Shown here one piece after another: positions 8,093 through 16,847 of a stretch of DNA of 64,000 bases (position 1 is the first letter of the stretch; every line of letters starts with the position of its first letter). The notes under the pieces were generated by a model. That model ran no database searches. It was not told the origin of the DNA and saw only the letters and a program-made list of their open reading frames with translations. The DNA comes from Jejuia rubra. GTDB lineage: Bacteria; Bacteroidota; Bacteroidia; Flavobacteriales; Flavobacteriaceae. The DNA is taken from positions 127,655-191,654 of the forward strand of contig NZ_JBHULY010000026.1 of the NCBI RefSeq assembly GCF_042684665.1, read 5' to 3'. Both the position numbers and the translations under genes were made by a program.

Positions 8093-8897
8093 GTTTATAC
8101 ACGAAACGGTAGATTACCTAAAGGAAAAAGGCTTTGACAACCCAGAAATAGGCATCATTTTAGGCACGGGGCTTGGGCAGTTAATTAATGACATTGAAAT
8201 CTTAAAAGAAGCCAGTTATAACCATATCCCCAACTTCCCAACGGCTACTGTAGAATTTCATAAGGGGAAATTAATTTTTGGTAAGCTTGCCGGAAAAAAA
8301 GTTGTCGTCATGCAGGGGCGTTTTCATTTATACGAAGGCTACAGCTTGCAAGATGTTACCTATCCAGTTCGGATTATGGAACAATTGGGCATTAAAACTC
8401 TTTTAGTTTCGAATGCCGCAGGTGCTATCAATTTGAATTTTAAAAAAGGGGAATTAATGTTGATAGAAGATCATATCAATCTTCAAGGAAGCTCACCTTT
8501 GGCTTTTAAAGGAGTATCCCAATTCGGGGAACGCTTTGTGGATATGAGCGCGCCTTATGATGTCGGCATCAATGCCAAGTTTAAAAGCATTGCAAAATCC
8601 AAGGGCATCAAATTGCACGAAGGCGTCTACGTTAGCGTTGTTGGCCCCCAACTGGAAACCCGTGCCGAATATAGAATGTTGAAAATTATGGGTGCCGATG
8701 CCGTTGGAATGAGCACGGTACCTGAAATCATAGTCGCTAATCATTTAAAATTGAAAGTGGCCGCCGTGTCAGTTTTAACGGATGAATGCGACCCAGATAA
8801 TTTGGAACCCGTAAATATTGAGGAAATCATAGCGATGGCTGCCAAAGCGGAGCCCGATATGGTGAACCTCTTCAAAGAATTAATAGAATTTTTATAG
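8085..8897 (+). CDS. Purine nucleoside phosphorylase, adenosine-type residue at the specificity position
   Basis: 270 residues, PNP class I (trimeric) family. Family landmarks: GTGLGQLI (phosphate loop), QGRFHLYEGYS, VSNAAGAIN, QLETRAEYR (Glu191 equals human E201) and VGMSTVPEIIVA. At the position of human Asn243 (ITNKV) this protein has Asp233 (LTDEC). In human PNP that change favours adenosine over inosine. In this operon the natural task would be to remove adenine from the ArsS product by phosphorolysis, leaving arseno-ribose 1-phosphate. Family membership is clear; that substrate is inference. It overlaps the previous gene by 8 bases. Confidence 0.9.
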   Translation: MIKFIHETVDYLKEKGFDNPEIGIILGTGLGQLINDIEILKEASYNHIPNFPTATVEFHKGKLIFGKLAGKKVVVMQGRFHLYEGYSLQDVTYPVRIMEQLGIKTLLVSNAAGAINLNFKKGELMLIEDHINLQGSSPLAFKGVSQFGERFVDMSAPYDVGINAKFKSIAKSKGIKLHEGVYVSVVGPQLETRAEYRMLKIMGADAVGMSTVPEIIVANHLKLKVAAVSVLTDECDPDNLEPVNIEEIIAMAAKAEPDMVNLFKELIEFL

Positions 8898-8946
8898 TAA
8901 ACAGTTGGCAGTAGCAGTATGCAGTCCACTGCATTCTGAACACTGC

Positions 8947-8981
8947 ATACTGAATACTGAATACTGAATACTGAATACTGA
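8947..8981 (+). repeat. Heptanucleotide tandem repeat, five copies of ATACTGA, abutting the arsM start
   Basis: Five perfect 7-base units (8947, 8954, 8961, 8968, 8975), followed by AAA and then the arsM ATG at 8985. Degenerate units (GCAGTATGCAGTCC, CACTGCATACTGA) lie just upstream from 8912. Copy-number change would alter the arsM leader without changing its frame. Confidence 0.95.
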
Positions 8982-8984
8982 AAA

Positions 8985-9956
8985 ATGAGCAGATACCTAG
9001 ACACGACCCACGACGTATACAAAGAAGCCGCTTTAACCCCTGATGTAGGCTTATGTTGCACCACTAATCCTATTTGGGAGTTGCCCGGGCTGAAAATTCC
9101 GAAAATTATGCAAGAGATGAATTATGGCTGTGGCTCAACCGTGCATGCCAGAGATTTGACCAATAACCCTAAAATGCTTTATGTTGGCGTTGGTGGCGGT
9201 ATGGAATTACTGCAGTTTTCCTATTTCAATCGCCAAAAGGGAGGTGTAATTGGTGTGGATGTTGTAAATGAGATGCTGGAGGCCTCGAAAAAGAATTTCA
9301 TAGAAGCCGAAAAGCAAAACGATTGGTTTAAAAGTGAATTTGTAGAGCTTAAAAAAGGGGATGCCCTAAACTTACCAGTTGAAGACAACAGCATTGATGT
9401 GGCCGCCCAGAACTGTCTGTTCAATATTTTTAAAGCCGAAGACTTAAAAAAGGCCATCGCCGAAATGTATCGTGTCCTAAAACCACATGGTCGATTAGTA
9501 ATGAGCGATCCCACCTGCGAGCATCCAATGAATGACAACCTTCGCAACGACGACAGATTACGAGCCCTTTGCCTAAGCGGTAGCTTGCCTATTGCCGAGT
9601 ACATAAAAATGCTAACAGATGCCGGTTTTGGCACGATTGAAATTAGGGCAAGAAAACCGTATAGAATATTAAGCCCAAACCATTACGATACCGACGAATT
9701 GATTTATATTGAATCTATTGAAGTAGCCGCTATTAAAGACCCTATGCCCGATGACGGCCCCTGCATTTTTACCGGGAAAGCTGCCATTTATTATGGCGAT
9801 GAGGAATTTGTGGACGATAAAAAGGGCCATATTTTATTGAAAAACCAACCTTTAGCAATTTGTGACAAAACGGCCAAAGCTTTAACCGATTTAAGTAGGA
9901 ATGACATTTTTATCAGTGAATCTACCTATCACTATGATGGTGGGGGCTGTTGTTAA
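8985..9956 (+). CDS. arsM: Arsenite S-adenosylmethionine methyltransferase ArsM (arsenosugar type)
   Basis: 323 residues. It methylates As(III) with S-adenosylmethionine in the cytoplasm, supplying methylated arsenic to ArsS. The class I methyltransferase core has LYVGVGGGMELL (motif I) and VIGVDVVNEML (motif II). Cysteines sit where ArsM needs them to bind arsenic: C143 in QNCLFN and C196 in LCLSGSL, with further thiols in VGLCC (24-25), C49 and a C-terminal GGGCC tail. It follows the phosphorylase after 87 bases that contain a tandem heptad array ending 3 bases before the ATG. No Shine-Dalgarno is visible. Confidence 0.94.
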   Translation: MSRYLDTTHDVYKEAALTPDVGLCCTTNPIWELPGLKIPKIMQEMNYGCGSTVHARDLTNNPKMLYVGVGGGMELLQFSYFNRQKGGVIGVDVVNEMLEASKKNFIEAEKQNDWFKSEFVELKKGDALNLPVEDNSIDVAAQNCLFNIFKAEDLKKAIAEMYRVLKPHGRLVMSDPTCEHPMNDNLRNDDRLRALCLSGSLPIAEYIKMLTDAGFGTIEIRARKPYRILSPNHYDTDELIYIESIEVAAIKDPMPDDGPCIFTGKAAIYYGDEEFVDDKKGHILLKNQPLAICDKTAKALTDLSRNDIFISESTYHYDGGGCC

Positions 9957-9984
9957 TTTTTTAATTCAATTAATATTCTTGTGA

Positions 9985-10884
9985 TTGGACAAATATATTG
10001 AGCTCATAAAAAATTCCTATTCTGGGTATTGGAACTATCTAAAAAATGAGATACTATTTCAAAACCACTGGGACAATTATTTTTATGGTTTAATCGGTAT
10101 TTCCCTGTTGATTTGGTTTTTGGAACTATGGTTTCCTTGGCGGAAGGACCAACCCATTTTCCGGAAGGATTTTTGGCTGGACACCTTTTATATGTTCTTC
10201 AATTTCTTTTTGCTAAATCTTATCATTTTAATTGCCCTTTCCAATATTGCTTCCGAACTGTTAAACGATGCCTTGTCAGGTATTGGACTAACGCTTTCCG
10301 ACTTTCAATTGTTTGATTCCGATGATCTTCCAAAATGGTTGGGTCTGTTAATTTTCTTTTTGGTCAGTGATTTTGTGCAGTGGAATACACATCGACTACT
10401 ACATCGAATTCCTTTTCTTTGGAACTTTCATAAAGTACACCATTCCGTAAAGGAAATGGGGTTCGCGGCACATCTGCGATACCATTGGATGGAGCCCGTG
10501 GTTTATAAATCCCTATTATATATTCCTTTGGCACTCATCGCCAACTACAGCGCCCAAGATGTGTCCTTAGTTTATTTTTTTGCTATTGCTGTTGGTCATT
10601 TAAACCATGCCAACCTGGGGTGGGACTACGGTGTGCTCAAGTACATTTTTAATAATCCGAAAATGCATATTTGGCACCATGCCAAAGATTTACCAAAACA
10701 TGTTAGGTTTGGCGTCAACTACGGACTAACCCTGAGTATTTGGGATTATATTTTTAAAACCGATTACGTCCCATACAACGGCAGGGATATTGAACTGGGC
10801 TTTAGAGGTGACGAATCCTTTCCCAAGGATTTTATAAAACAAGAACTGTACCCACTAATGTCTCAAAATGAAGAGGCAAATTAA
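9985..10884 (+). CDS. Sterol desaturase / fatty acid hydroxylase superfamily membrane protein
   Basis: 299 residues with 4-5 membrane segments. The three His boxes of the non-haem di-iron fatty acid hydroxylase family are intact: HRLLH, FHKVHH and HIWHH, plus an extra H in AHLRYHWMEP. It would hydroxylate or desaturate a lipid or alkyl chain in the inner membrane using O2. Its presence between arsM and two later operon genes suggests modification of a lipid part of an arsenolipid, which is inference. The start is TTG: the preceding in-frame codon is a stop (9982-9984) and no ATG occurs near the conserved N-terminus. Confidence 0.88.
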   Translation: MDKYIELIKNSYSGYWNYLKNEILFQNHWDNYFYGLIGISLLIWFLELWFPWRKDQPIFRKDFWLDTFYMFFNFFLLNLIILIALSNIASELLNDALSGIGLTLSDFQLFDSDDLPKWLGLLIFFLVSDFVQWNTHRLLHRIPFLWNFHKVHHSVKEMGFAAHLRYHWMEPVVYKSLLYIPLALIANYSAQDVSLVYFFAIAVGHLNHANLGWDYGVLKYIFNNPKMHIWHHAKDLPKHVRFGVNYGLTLSIWDYIFKTDYVPYNGRDIELGFRGDESFPKDFIKQELYPLMSQNEEAN

Positions 10885-10904
10885 TCTGGAAATCTGAGCT
10901 TCAA

Positions 10905-11783
10905 ATGAAATACCTACTAATTTTTATTTTTCTTGGCCTTATGATGTCTTGTTCCGGGAGTAAAAAAACGGTCGCTAAGGCACCTTCAACTTCCGCTCCA
11001 AAACCCTCTATAAGCTCAGACACTTTACAGTCACCCTCTACGGATACCGCTGAAATTATAGATTCGTTGGAGGTTAATGCGTCCGAAAATCAAACCGAAA
11101 TTATTAAGGAATCTGGTCAAAAAGACGGCACGGTTTCTACAAATTTTAGTCATTCTACTTTTAATGATTTACTTCAAAAACATGTTTCGGCACATGAAAA
11201 TGTGAATTATAAGGGCTTCAAATCCGATTGGAAAAGCCTGAACAATTATATCAAAGAACTCGACAAAAACTTGCCAAACAACAACACTCCCAAACAAGAA
11301 AAACTCGTCTATTGGATCAATGCCTACAACGCCATGACCATTGATTTAATCCTTCGGCACTACCCCATAAAAAGCATAAAAGATATTAAAAACCCTTGGA
11401 AACAGCGCTATTGGAAGCTGGGTGAAAAATGGTATAATCTGGATGAAATTGAACATCAAATCTTAAGAAAGATGAACGAACCGCGTATTCATTTTGCTAT
11501 TGTTTGTGCGTCTTATTCGTGTCCGAAACTTCAAAATGAAGCGTTTACCGCATCTAATTTAGAAGCACAATTAGCGAAAGTGACATCTGAGTTTTTAAAT
11601 GATCCCGAAAGAAATTTTATTTCGGAAGATCAATTAGAGCTTTCCAAAATCTTTCAATGGTTTGCTAAGGATTTTAAGCAGAATGGTTCTTTGATTGACT
11701 TTCTGAATCAATATTCTGAAGTGACCATATCAGAAGGAGCGAAAATTCGTTATAAAGATTATAATTGGGATTTGAATGATTAA
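10905..11783 (+). CDS. DUF547-domain lipoprotein (arsenosugar operon)
   Basis: 292 residues. The N-terminus has a lipoprotein signal ending LMMSC, then a ~75-residue Ser/Thr/Pro/Glu-rich linker, then a DUF547 domain. Domain landmarks: KLVYWINAYNAMTIDLI, HFAIVCASYSCPKL with two conserved Cys, and the C-terminal DYNWDLND. The function of DUF547 is not established; its Cys/His pattern suggests a thiol enzyme fold. It should be anchored in the cell envelope. It overlaps the next gene by 8 bases (ATGATTAA). A paralogue without the linker lies at 20896-21609. Confidence 0.85.
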   Translation: MKYLLIFIFLGLMMSCSGSKKTVAKAPSTSAPKPSISSDTLQSPSTDTAEIIDSLEVNASENQTEIIKESGQKDGTVSTNFSHSTFNDLLQKHVSAHENVNYKGFKSDWKSLNNYIKELDKNLPNNNTPKQEKLVYWINAYNAMTIDLILRHYPIKSIKDIKNPWKQRYWKLGEKWYNLDEIEHQILRKMNEPRIHFAIVCASYSCPKLQNEAFTASNLEAQLAKVTSEFLNDPERNFISEDQLELSKIFQWFAKDFKQNGSLIDFLNQYSEVTISEGAKIRYKDYNWDLND

Positions 11784-12498
11784 AATATCCATCATCATAC
11801 CTGTTTTAAATGAAGCCAACAACATCAAAAATGTATTGTATCATCTCATTGAGAATGCTATTAATGTGGCTAATTTAGAAATTATTGTGGTTGACGGCGG
11901 TAGCACGGATGGCACTAAAAACGAGGTTCTCGATACATCGCGCCAACAGCACTACACTCGAACTGACATCCGATTAATCCATTCCGAAAAAGGACGCCCC
12001 AAACAAATGAATACCGGAGCAAAACATGCTACGGGCAATGTACTTTACTTTTTGCATGCCGATTCCTATCCCCCAAAATATTTTGACCAATTTATTGTTG
12101 AAGCAGTTGAAAAAGACAAGCCAGCAGGCTGTTTTAGAATGCGTTTCGATAGCGACCATTGGTGGTTAAAACTGGCAGGATGGTTGACCGCCCTGCCCTT
12201 TCGTGCATGCCGAGGCGGTGATCAAAGTCAATTCATTACCCGTAAACTATTTTATGATATTGGTGGCTACGATGAAAACTTCACCATTTACGAAGACAAC
12301 GATTTAATTAAAAAACTGTATCAAAAAAAGCAGTTTGTTGTCATACCTAAATGGTTAACAACTTCGGCAAGATGCTATCGAAAACATGGCATTTGGAAAA
12401 CCCAATATCATTTTTGGCGTATCCATTTGAAAAATAGGATGGGTGCCTCGGCACAGGAACTGATTTGTTACTACAAAGAAAATTTGGTCAACGCCTAA
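11776..12498 (+). CDS. TIGR04283-family arsenosugar biosynthesis glycosyltransferase
   Basis: 240 residues, a soluble GT2 glycosyltransferase. Motifs: IIPVLNEANNI, VDGGSTDGTK, the metal site region LHADSYPP, and GGDQSQFI with YEDNDLI further on. The family is annotated as an arsenosugar-cluster glycosyltransferase; donor and acceptor are not established. It is the last gene of the plus-strand operon. Its stop codon shares bases with the stop of the convergent metallophosphatase. Confidence 0.9.
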   Translation: MIKISIIIPVLNEANNIKNVLYHLIENAINVANLEIIVVDGGSTDGTKNEVLDTSRQQHYTRTDIRLIHSEKGRPKQMNTGAKHATGNVLYFLHADSYPPKYFDQFIVEAVEKDKPAGCFRMRFDSDHWWLKLAGWLTALPFRACRGGDQSQFITRKLFYDIGGYDENFTIYEDNDLIKKLYQKKQFVVIPKWLTTSARCYRKHGIWKTQYHFWRIHLKNRMGASAQELICYYKENLVNA

Positions 12499-13226
12499 GA
12501 ACGGTTTCTTCCCATTTCATCGGGATACAAATCTTTCACCACATCGCTTTGAAAAACCTCTTTCGTGTCAATATTTATGGCTGAAAGCGGGCCAAAAAAG
12601 GCAGCCCCCGTATCGATATTCCAGACGTTTATGGCGTTCATTGGCTCGTAGCGTTTGTAGTTGATAGTCGGTGTGTGCCCAATGTAGATTTCCTTGTAAT
12701 GCGTTAGGCGCTTTGGATATAGTTCGGAATTCTTTTCAATGCGTTTATCCATTGTGAGTGCCATTTCCCAAAGGGTACGGTCAAAATACAAAGTGGTTTT
12801 GAACACTTCTTTTTCCACACCGTGCATTGAAGTAAAACCTGCATGAAGAAACAATCGGTTTTCTTCATCCAAATGGAACATTTTTAGATTTTCAAAAAAT
12901 GCTAAATGCTTTGCTTTTTGGGCATCATTAAAACCTTCATAGCTTTCCATGGTTTCCTTTCCGCCATGCATATACCATACTTTATTGACATCGCCATCGC
13001 GCAACCACTCCTCGCACCAAACGTCGTGGTTGCCTTTGATGAAGATACATTCGAACTTTTCGGATAGTTCAATTAAAAACTGAACCACCTGCGCAGATTC
13101 GCTCCAGCCATCCACGTAATCGCCCATAAAAATTAGGTGGTCTTCCTCCTTGATTTGCAGTTTATTTAAAAGTTGAACTAACGCTTTTAGGCCGCCGTGA
13201 ATGTCTCCTATTGCAAATATCCTCAT
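12495..13226 (-). CDS. Calcineurin-like Ser/Thr-type metallophosphatase
   Basis: 243 residues, PPP-like metallophosphoesterase. All metal motifs are present: GDIHGGLKAL, FMGDYVDGW, IKGNHDVW and YIGHTP. The family includes protein phosphatases and symmetric diadenosine tetraphosphatases (ApaH/PrpE types), and the substrate cannot be chosen from sequence. It is convergent with the arsenosugar operon and divergent from pyruvate carboxylase, so it is probably not part of either unit. Confidence 0.88.
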   Translation of the reverse strand: MRIFAIGDIHGGLKALVQLLNKLQIKEEDHLIFMGDYVDGWSESAQVVQFLIELSEKFECIFIKGNHDVWCEEWLRDGDVNKVWYMHGGKETMESYEGFNDAQKAKHLAFFENLKMFHLDEENRLFLHAGFTSMHGVEKEVFKTTLYFDRTLWEMALTMDKRIEKNSELYPKRLTHYKEIYIGHTPTINYKRYEPMNAINVWNIDTGAAFFGPLSAINIDTKEVFQSDVVKDLYPDEMGRNRS

Positions 13227-13347
13227 GCTGTTTCATTTTTTCACAAAGCTAGTAGATTCTAAAAAATATACATTCATACGTAAATCAAATTAAGATTAAA
13301 AAAAAGAATTTATAGAGCATATATTCCATTATTCTGCAGACTTTAAG

Positions 13348-13355
13348 TATATTTA
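13348..13355 (+). promoter_or_regulatory. Candidate -7 promoter box of pyc
   Basis: TATATTTA matches the Bacteroidota -7 consensus TAnnTTTG at all but the last base. It sits 37 bases before the TTG start, a normal leader length. No convincing -33 TTTG was found. Confidence 0.35.
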
Positions 13356-13391
13356 GTTGCAAATAACTAAACCACCAAAATCAATAATTCA

Positions 13392-16300
13392 TTGGAAATC
13401 AAAAAAGTACTCGTTGCCAATCGTGGGGAAATCGCTATTAGAATTTTTAGGGCCTGCACAGAAATCAATTTAAGAACTATTGGTATTTACACTTATGAAG
13501 ACCGATATTCCCTGCACAGGTACAAATCGGACGAATCCTACCAAATCGGTGAAGACAATGAACCTCTAAAACCTTATTTGGATATAAATGCCATAATAAA
13601 AATCGCTCTTGACAACGGTGCAGATGCCATTCATCCTGGATATGGATTTTTATCCGAAAATGCTGATTTCGCAAAAGCTTGTAAAGACAACGGCATTATT
13701 TTTATTGGCCCAAATGTATCTGTTCTAAAGGCTTTGGGCGATAAAATCATGGCAAAACAAGTTGCTGTTGATAATAATATTCCGATCATTAGGAGCAACG
13801 AAAAACCTTTAAAAAATATAGAGGTTGCCATTTCTGAAGCAGAAAAAATTGGTTATCCTATCATGTTAAAAGCGTCGTCTGGTGGTGGCGGTCGTGGGAT
13901 GCGGGTCATCAGGGAAGAAGAAGAACTGAGAAAGGCTTATAATGAGAGTAAACGAGAGGCATTGAATGCCTTTGGCGACGATACTGTGTTTTTAGAAAAA
14001 TTTGTTGAAAACCCAAAGCACATTGAAATACAGATAGTTGCAGACAGTCATGGAAACATGGTGCATCTATTTGAACGGGATTGTTCCGTACAAAGGCGAT
14101 ACCAAAAAGTGATTGAGTTTGCACCCTCCTATGGTTTGAAGGACGAAACCAAACAAGCATTGTACGACTATGCCATAAAAATTTGCAAAGCAGTAAACTA
14201 CAACAACATTGGAACTGTAGAGTTTTTGGTAGAGGATGATGACATATACTTCATTGAAGTCAACCCAAGGGTACAGGTAGAGCATACTGTCACAGAAGTT
14301 ATTACCAACATTGATTTGATAAAAACGCAACTATTTATTGCCGGGGGCTACAAACTATCAGATGAGCAAATAAAAATACCAAACCAAGAATCTTTAAAAA
14401 TTAATGGATTTGCCCTTCAATGTCGTGTAACTACAGAAGACCCCCAAAACGATTTTAAACCCGACTATGGAACAGTTTCTGCCTACAGAAGCGCATCGGG
14501 GTTTGGTATTCGATTAGATGCTGGAAGTATTTATCAGGGCGCGAAAATATCGCCCTTTTTCGATTCTATGCTGGTAAAAGTTACCGCGCATGGCCGGACA
14601 CTTGATGGCGCCAGCAGAAAAATTCGTCGCGCATTAGCCGAATTCAGGATCCGAGGTGTAAAAACAAACATGCCCTTTCTTGACAATATTCTGAAGCACA
14701 GCACCTTTAGACAAGGCTTGGTAACGGTTAATTTTATAAAATCAAACCCGGATTTATTCGTCTTTAAAGCACCAAGAAACAGAGCAACAAAACTGATTAC
14801 GTATTTAGGCGATGTTATTGTTAACGGCAATCCTGACGTTAAAAAGAAGGACCCTAACAAAACGTTCGTCAGACCCAATATACCCAAATTTGATACCAAT
14901 GCCCAATACCCGGAAGGCACCAAAGACTTATTGAACAAAATGGGACCCGATAAGTTTGCACAATGGTTATTAAATGAAAAGAAAATTCATTTTACAGATA
15001 CCACTATGCGCGATGCCCACCAGAGTTTATTGGCTACAAGAATGCGTACCTTCGACATGCTGAAAGTAGCTGAAGGCTATGCCAAAAATCACCCGGATAT
15101 TTTCAGTATGGAAGTTTGGGGCGGTGCTACATTTGATGTTTGCCTGCGCTTTCTTCAAGAGAATCCATGGGAAAGACTGCGATTGCTGCGCAAAGCTATG
15201 CCCAATCTACTGCTACAGATGCTCATAAGAGGCTCCAACGGTGTTGGCTACAAGGCATACTCAGATAATATTATAGGTGAATTCGTAGAAAAATCCTGGG
15301 AAAACGGTGTTGATGTTTTCAGGATTTTCGATTCGCTCAACTGGATGAAATCCTTAGGCCCTTGTATAGAACATGTGAGAACACGCACGAAAGGTTTGGC
15401 CGAGGGTTCCATTTGCTACACTAATGATATCCTCAATCCTGAAAACAAAAAATACAACTTAAACTATTATGTAAATCTTGCCAAAGAAATCGAAGGTGCA
15501 GGTGCCCATATTTTAGGTGTAAAAGATATGGCAGGCCTATTAAAGCCCTATGCCGCTTACGAGCTTATTTCAGCATTAAAATCCGAATTAAAAATCCCCA
15601 TCCACCTTCATACGCATGACACTTCGTCCATTCAGGCGGCAACATACTTAAAAGCTATTGAAGCTGGTGTTGACGTAGTAGATGTAGCCCTTGGCGGTTT
15701 ATCCGGTTTAACATCTCAACCCAATTTTAATTCGCTGGTAGAGATGATGAAATTCCACGAAAGGGCAAGCGACATAAACATAGATTCCCTTAACGAATAC
15801 TCTAATTATTGGGAGGTGGTCAGAGAATATTACTATCCTTTTGAGTCTGGATTAAAAGCAGGGTCCGGAGAGGTTTACAAGCACGAAATCCCAGGGGGCC
15901 AATATTCGAATTTGAAACCGCAGGCACAAGGTTTAGGACTGGAGGCCCGTTTTCATGAAATCACCAAAATGTACGGAGAGGTAAACAAACTTTTTGGCGA
16001 TATAATCAAGGTTACCCCCAGCTCTAAAGTGGTTGGTGATATGGCCCAGTATTTAGTAAGTAATAATTTATCTATTCAAGATGTCATCGAGCGTGGCGAC
16101 AGCATTTCATTTCCGCAATCGGTAGTGGATCTGTTTAAAGGCGAATTAGGACAGCCAGTAGGCGGATTCCCTAAAAAGCTTCAAAAACTGGTGCTGAAGG
16201 ATCAGAAACCTTATACTGATAGACCCAATGCACACATACCCCCTGTAGATATTGAAAAGGAATATCAAGCCTTCAAAAAAATATTTGAACACGATTTAAG

Positions 16301-16841
16301 TAGAAATATAGACTTTACGGATTTCTTATCCTATCAGCTTTATCCGAAGGTGTTTACGGATGCTTACAATAAGCATTTAAAATATGACAATCTTATGAAC
16401 CTGCCCACCAAAAATTTCTTTTACGGCATGGACATAGGCGAGGAAATTATTGTCCATTTAGATAAAGGAAAGACCTTGTTGGTAACCCTGGACTCCATTG
16501 GCAAACCTAATGATGACGGTATGGTTACGGTTTATTTTAAAGTGAATGGACAAGGCAGGAGTGTACAAATTAAGGACACTTCAATCAAGATAGATAAAGT
16601 TGAAAATGTAAAAGTCAATAAGGACGACGAGCATCAAATTGGGGCTCCTCTGCAAGGGATGCTATCCACTATTCTGGTAAAACGCGGTGAAAAAGTTGTA
16701 AAAAACCAGCCTTTGTTTATCATCGAAGCTATGAAAATGGAAACCACAATTACGGCCACAACAGATGCCACGGTTAAAAAGATTGTTTTAAAAACTGGTA
16801 TTATGGTAAATTCTGATGATTTGGTGATCGTTTTGGAATAG
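13392..16841 (+). CDS. pyc: Pyruvate carboxylase
   Basis: 1149 residues, the normal single-chain length. It makes oxaloacetate from pyruvate, bicarbonate and ATP, replenishing the TCA cycle. Domains in order: biotin carboxylase (~1-450; ASSGGGGRGMRVI ATP loop, EVNPRVQVEHTVTE), carboxyltransferase (~530-1000; TDTTMRDAHQSLLATRMR), and a C-terminal biotinyl domain with EAMKM (biotinyl Lys1115). The start is TTG: an in-frame stop lies at 13368-13370 and no ATG or GTG occurs before the conserved start IKKVLVANRGEIA. It ends 6 bases from the convergent outer-membrane gene. Confidence 0.97.
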   Translation: MEIKKVLVANRGEIAIRIFRACTEINLRTIGIYTYEDRYSLHRYKSDESYQIGEDNEPLKPYLDINAIIKIALDNGADAIHPGYGFLSENADFAKACKDNGIIFIGPNVSVLKALGDKIMAKQVAVDNNIPIIRSNEKPLKNIEVAISEAEKIGYPIMLKASSGGGGRGMRVIREEEELRKAYNESKREALNAFGDDTVFLEKFVENPKHIEIQIVADSHGNMVHLFERDCSVQRRYQKVIEFAPSYGLKDETKQALYDYAIKICKAVNYNNIGTVEFLVEDDDIYFIEVNPRVQVEHTVTEVITNIDLIKTQLFIAGGYKLSDEQIKIPNQESLKINGFALQCRVTTEDPQNDFKPDYGTVSAYRSASGFGIRLDAGSIYQGAKISPFFDSMLVKVTAHGRTLDGASRKIRRALAEFRIRGVKTNMPFLDNILKHSTFRQGLVTVNFIKSNPDLFVFKAPRNRATKLITYLGDVIVNGNPDVKKKDPNKTFVRPNIPKFDTNAQYPEGTKDLLNKMGPDKFAQWLLNEKKIHFTDTTMRDAHQSLLATRMRTFDMLKVAEGYAKNHPDIFSMEVWGGATFDVCLRFLQENPWERLRLLRKAMPNLLLQMLIRGSNGVGYKAYSDNIIGEFVEKSWENGVDVFRIFDSLNWMKSLGPCIEHVRTRTKGLAEGSICYTNDILNPENKKYNLNYYVNLAKEIEGAGAHILGVKDMAGLLKPYAAYELISALKSELKIPIHLHTHDTSSIQAATYLKAIEAGVDVVDVALGGLSGLTSQPNFNSLVEMMKFHERASDINIDSLNEYSNYWEVVREYYYPFESGLKAGSGEVYKHEIPGGQYSNLKPQAQGLGLEARFHEITKMYGEVNKLFGDIIKVTPSSKVVGDMAQYLVSNNLSIQDVIERGDSISFPQSVVDLFKGELGQPVGGFPKKLQKLVLKDQKPYTDRPNAHIPPVDIEKEYQAFKKIFEHDLSRNIDFTDFLSYQLYPKVFTDAYNKHLKYDNLMNLPTKNFFYGMDIGEEIIVHLDKGKTLLVTLDSIGKPNDDGMVTVYFKVNGQGRSVQIKDTSIKIDKVENVKVNKDDEHQIGAPLQGMLSTILVKRGEKVVKNQPLFIIEAMKMETTITATTDATVKKIVLKTGIMVNSDDLVIVLE

Positions 16842-16847
16842 TTTGTT

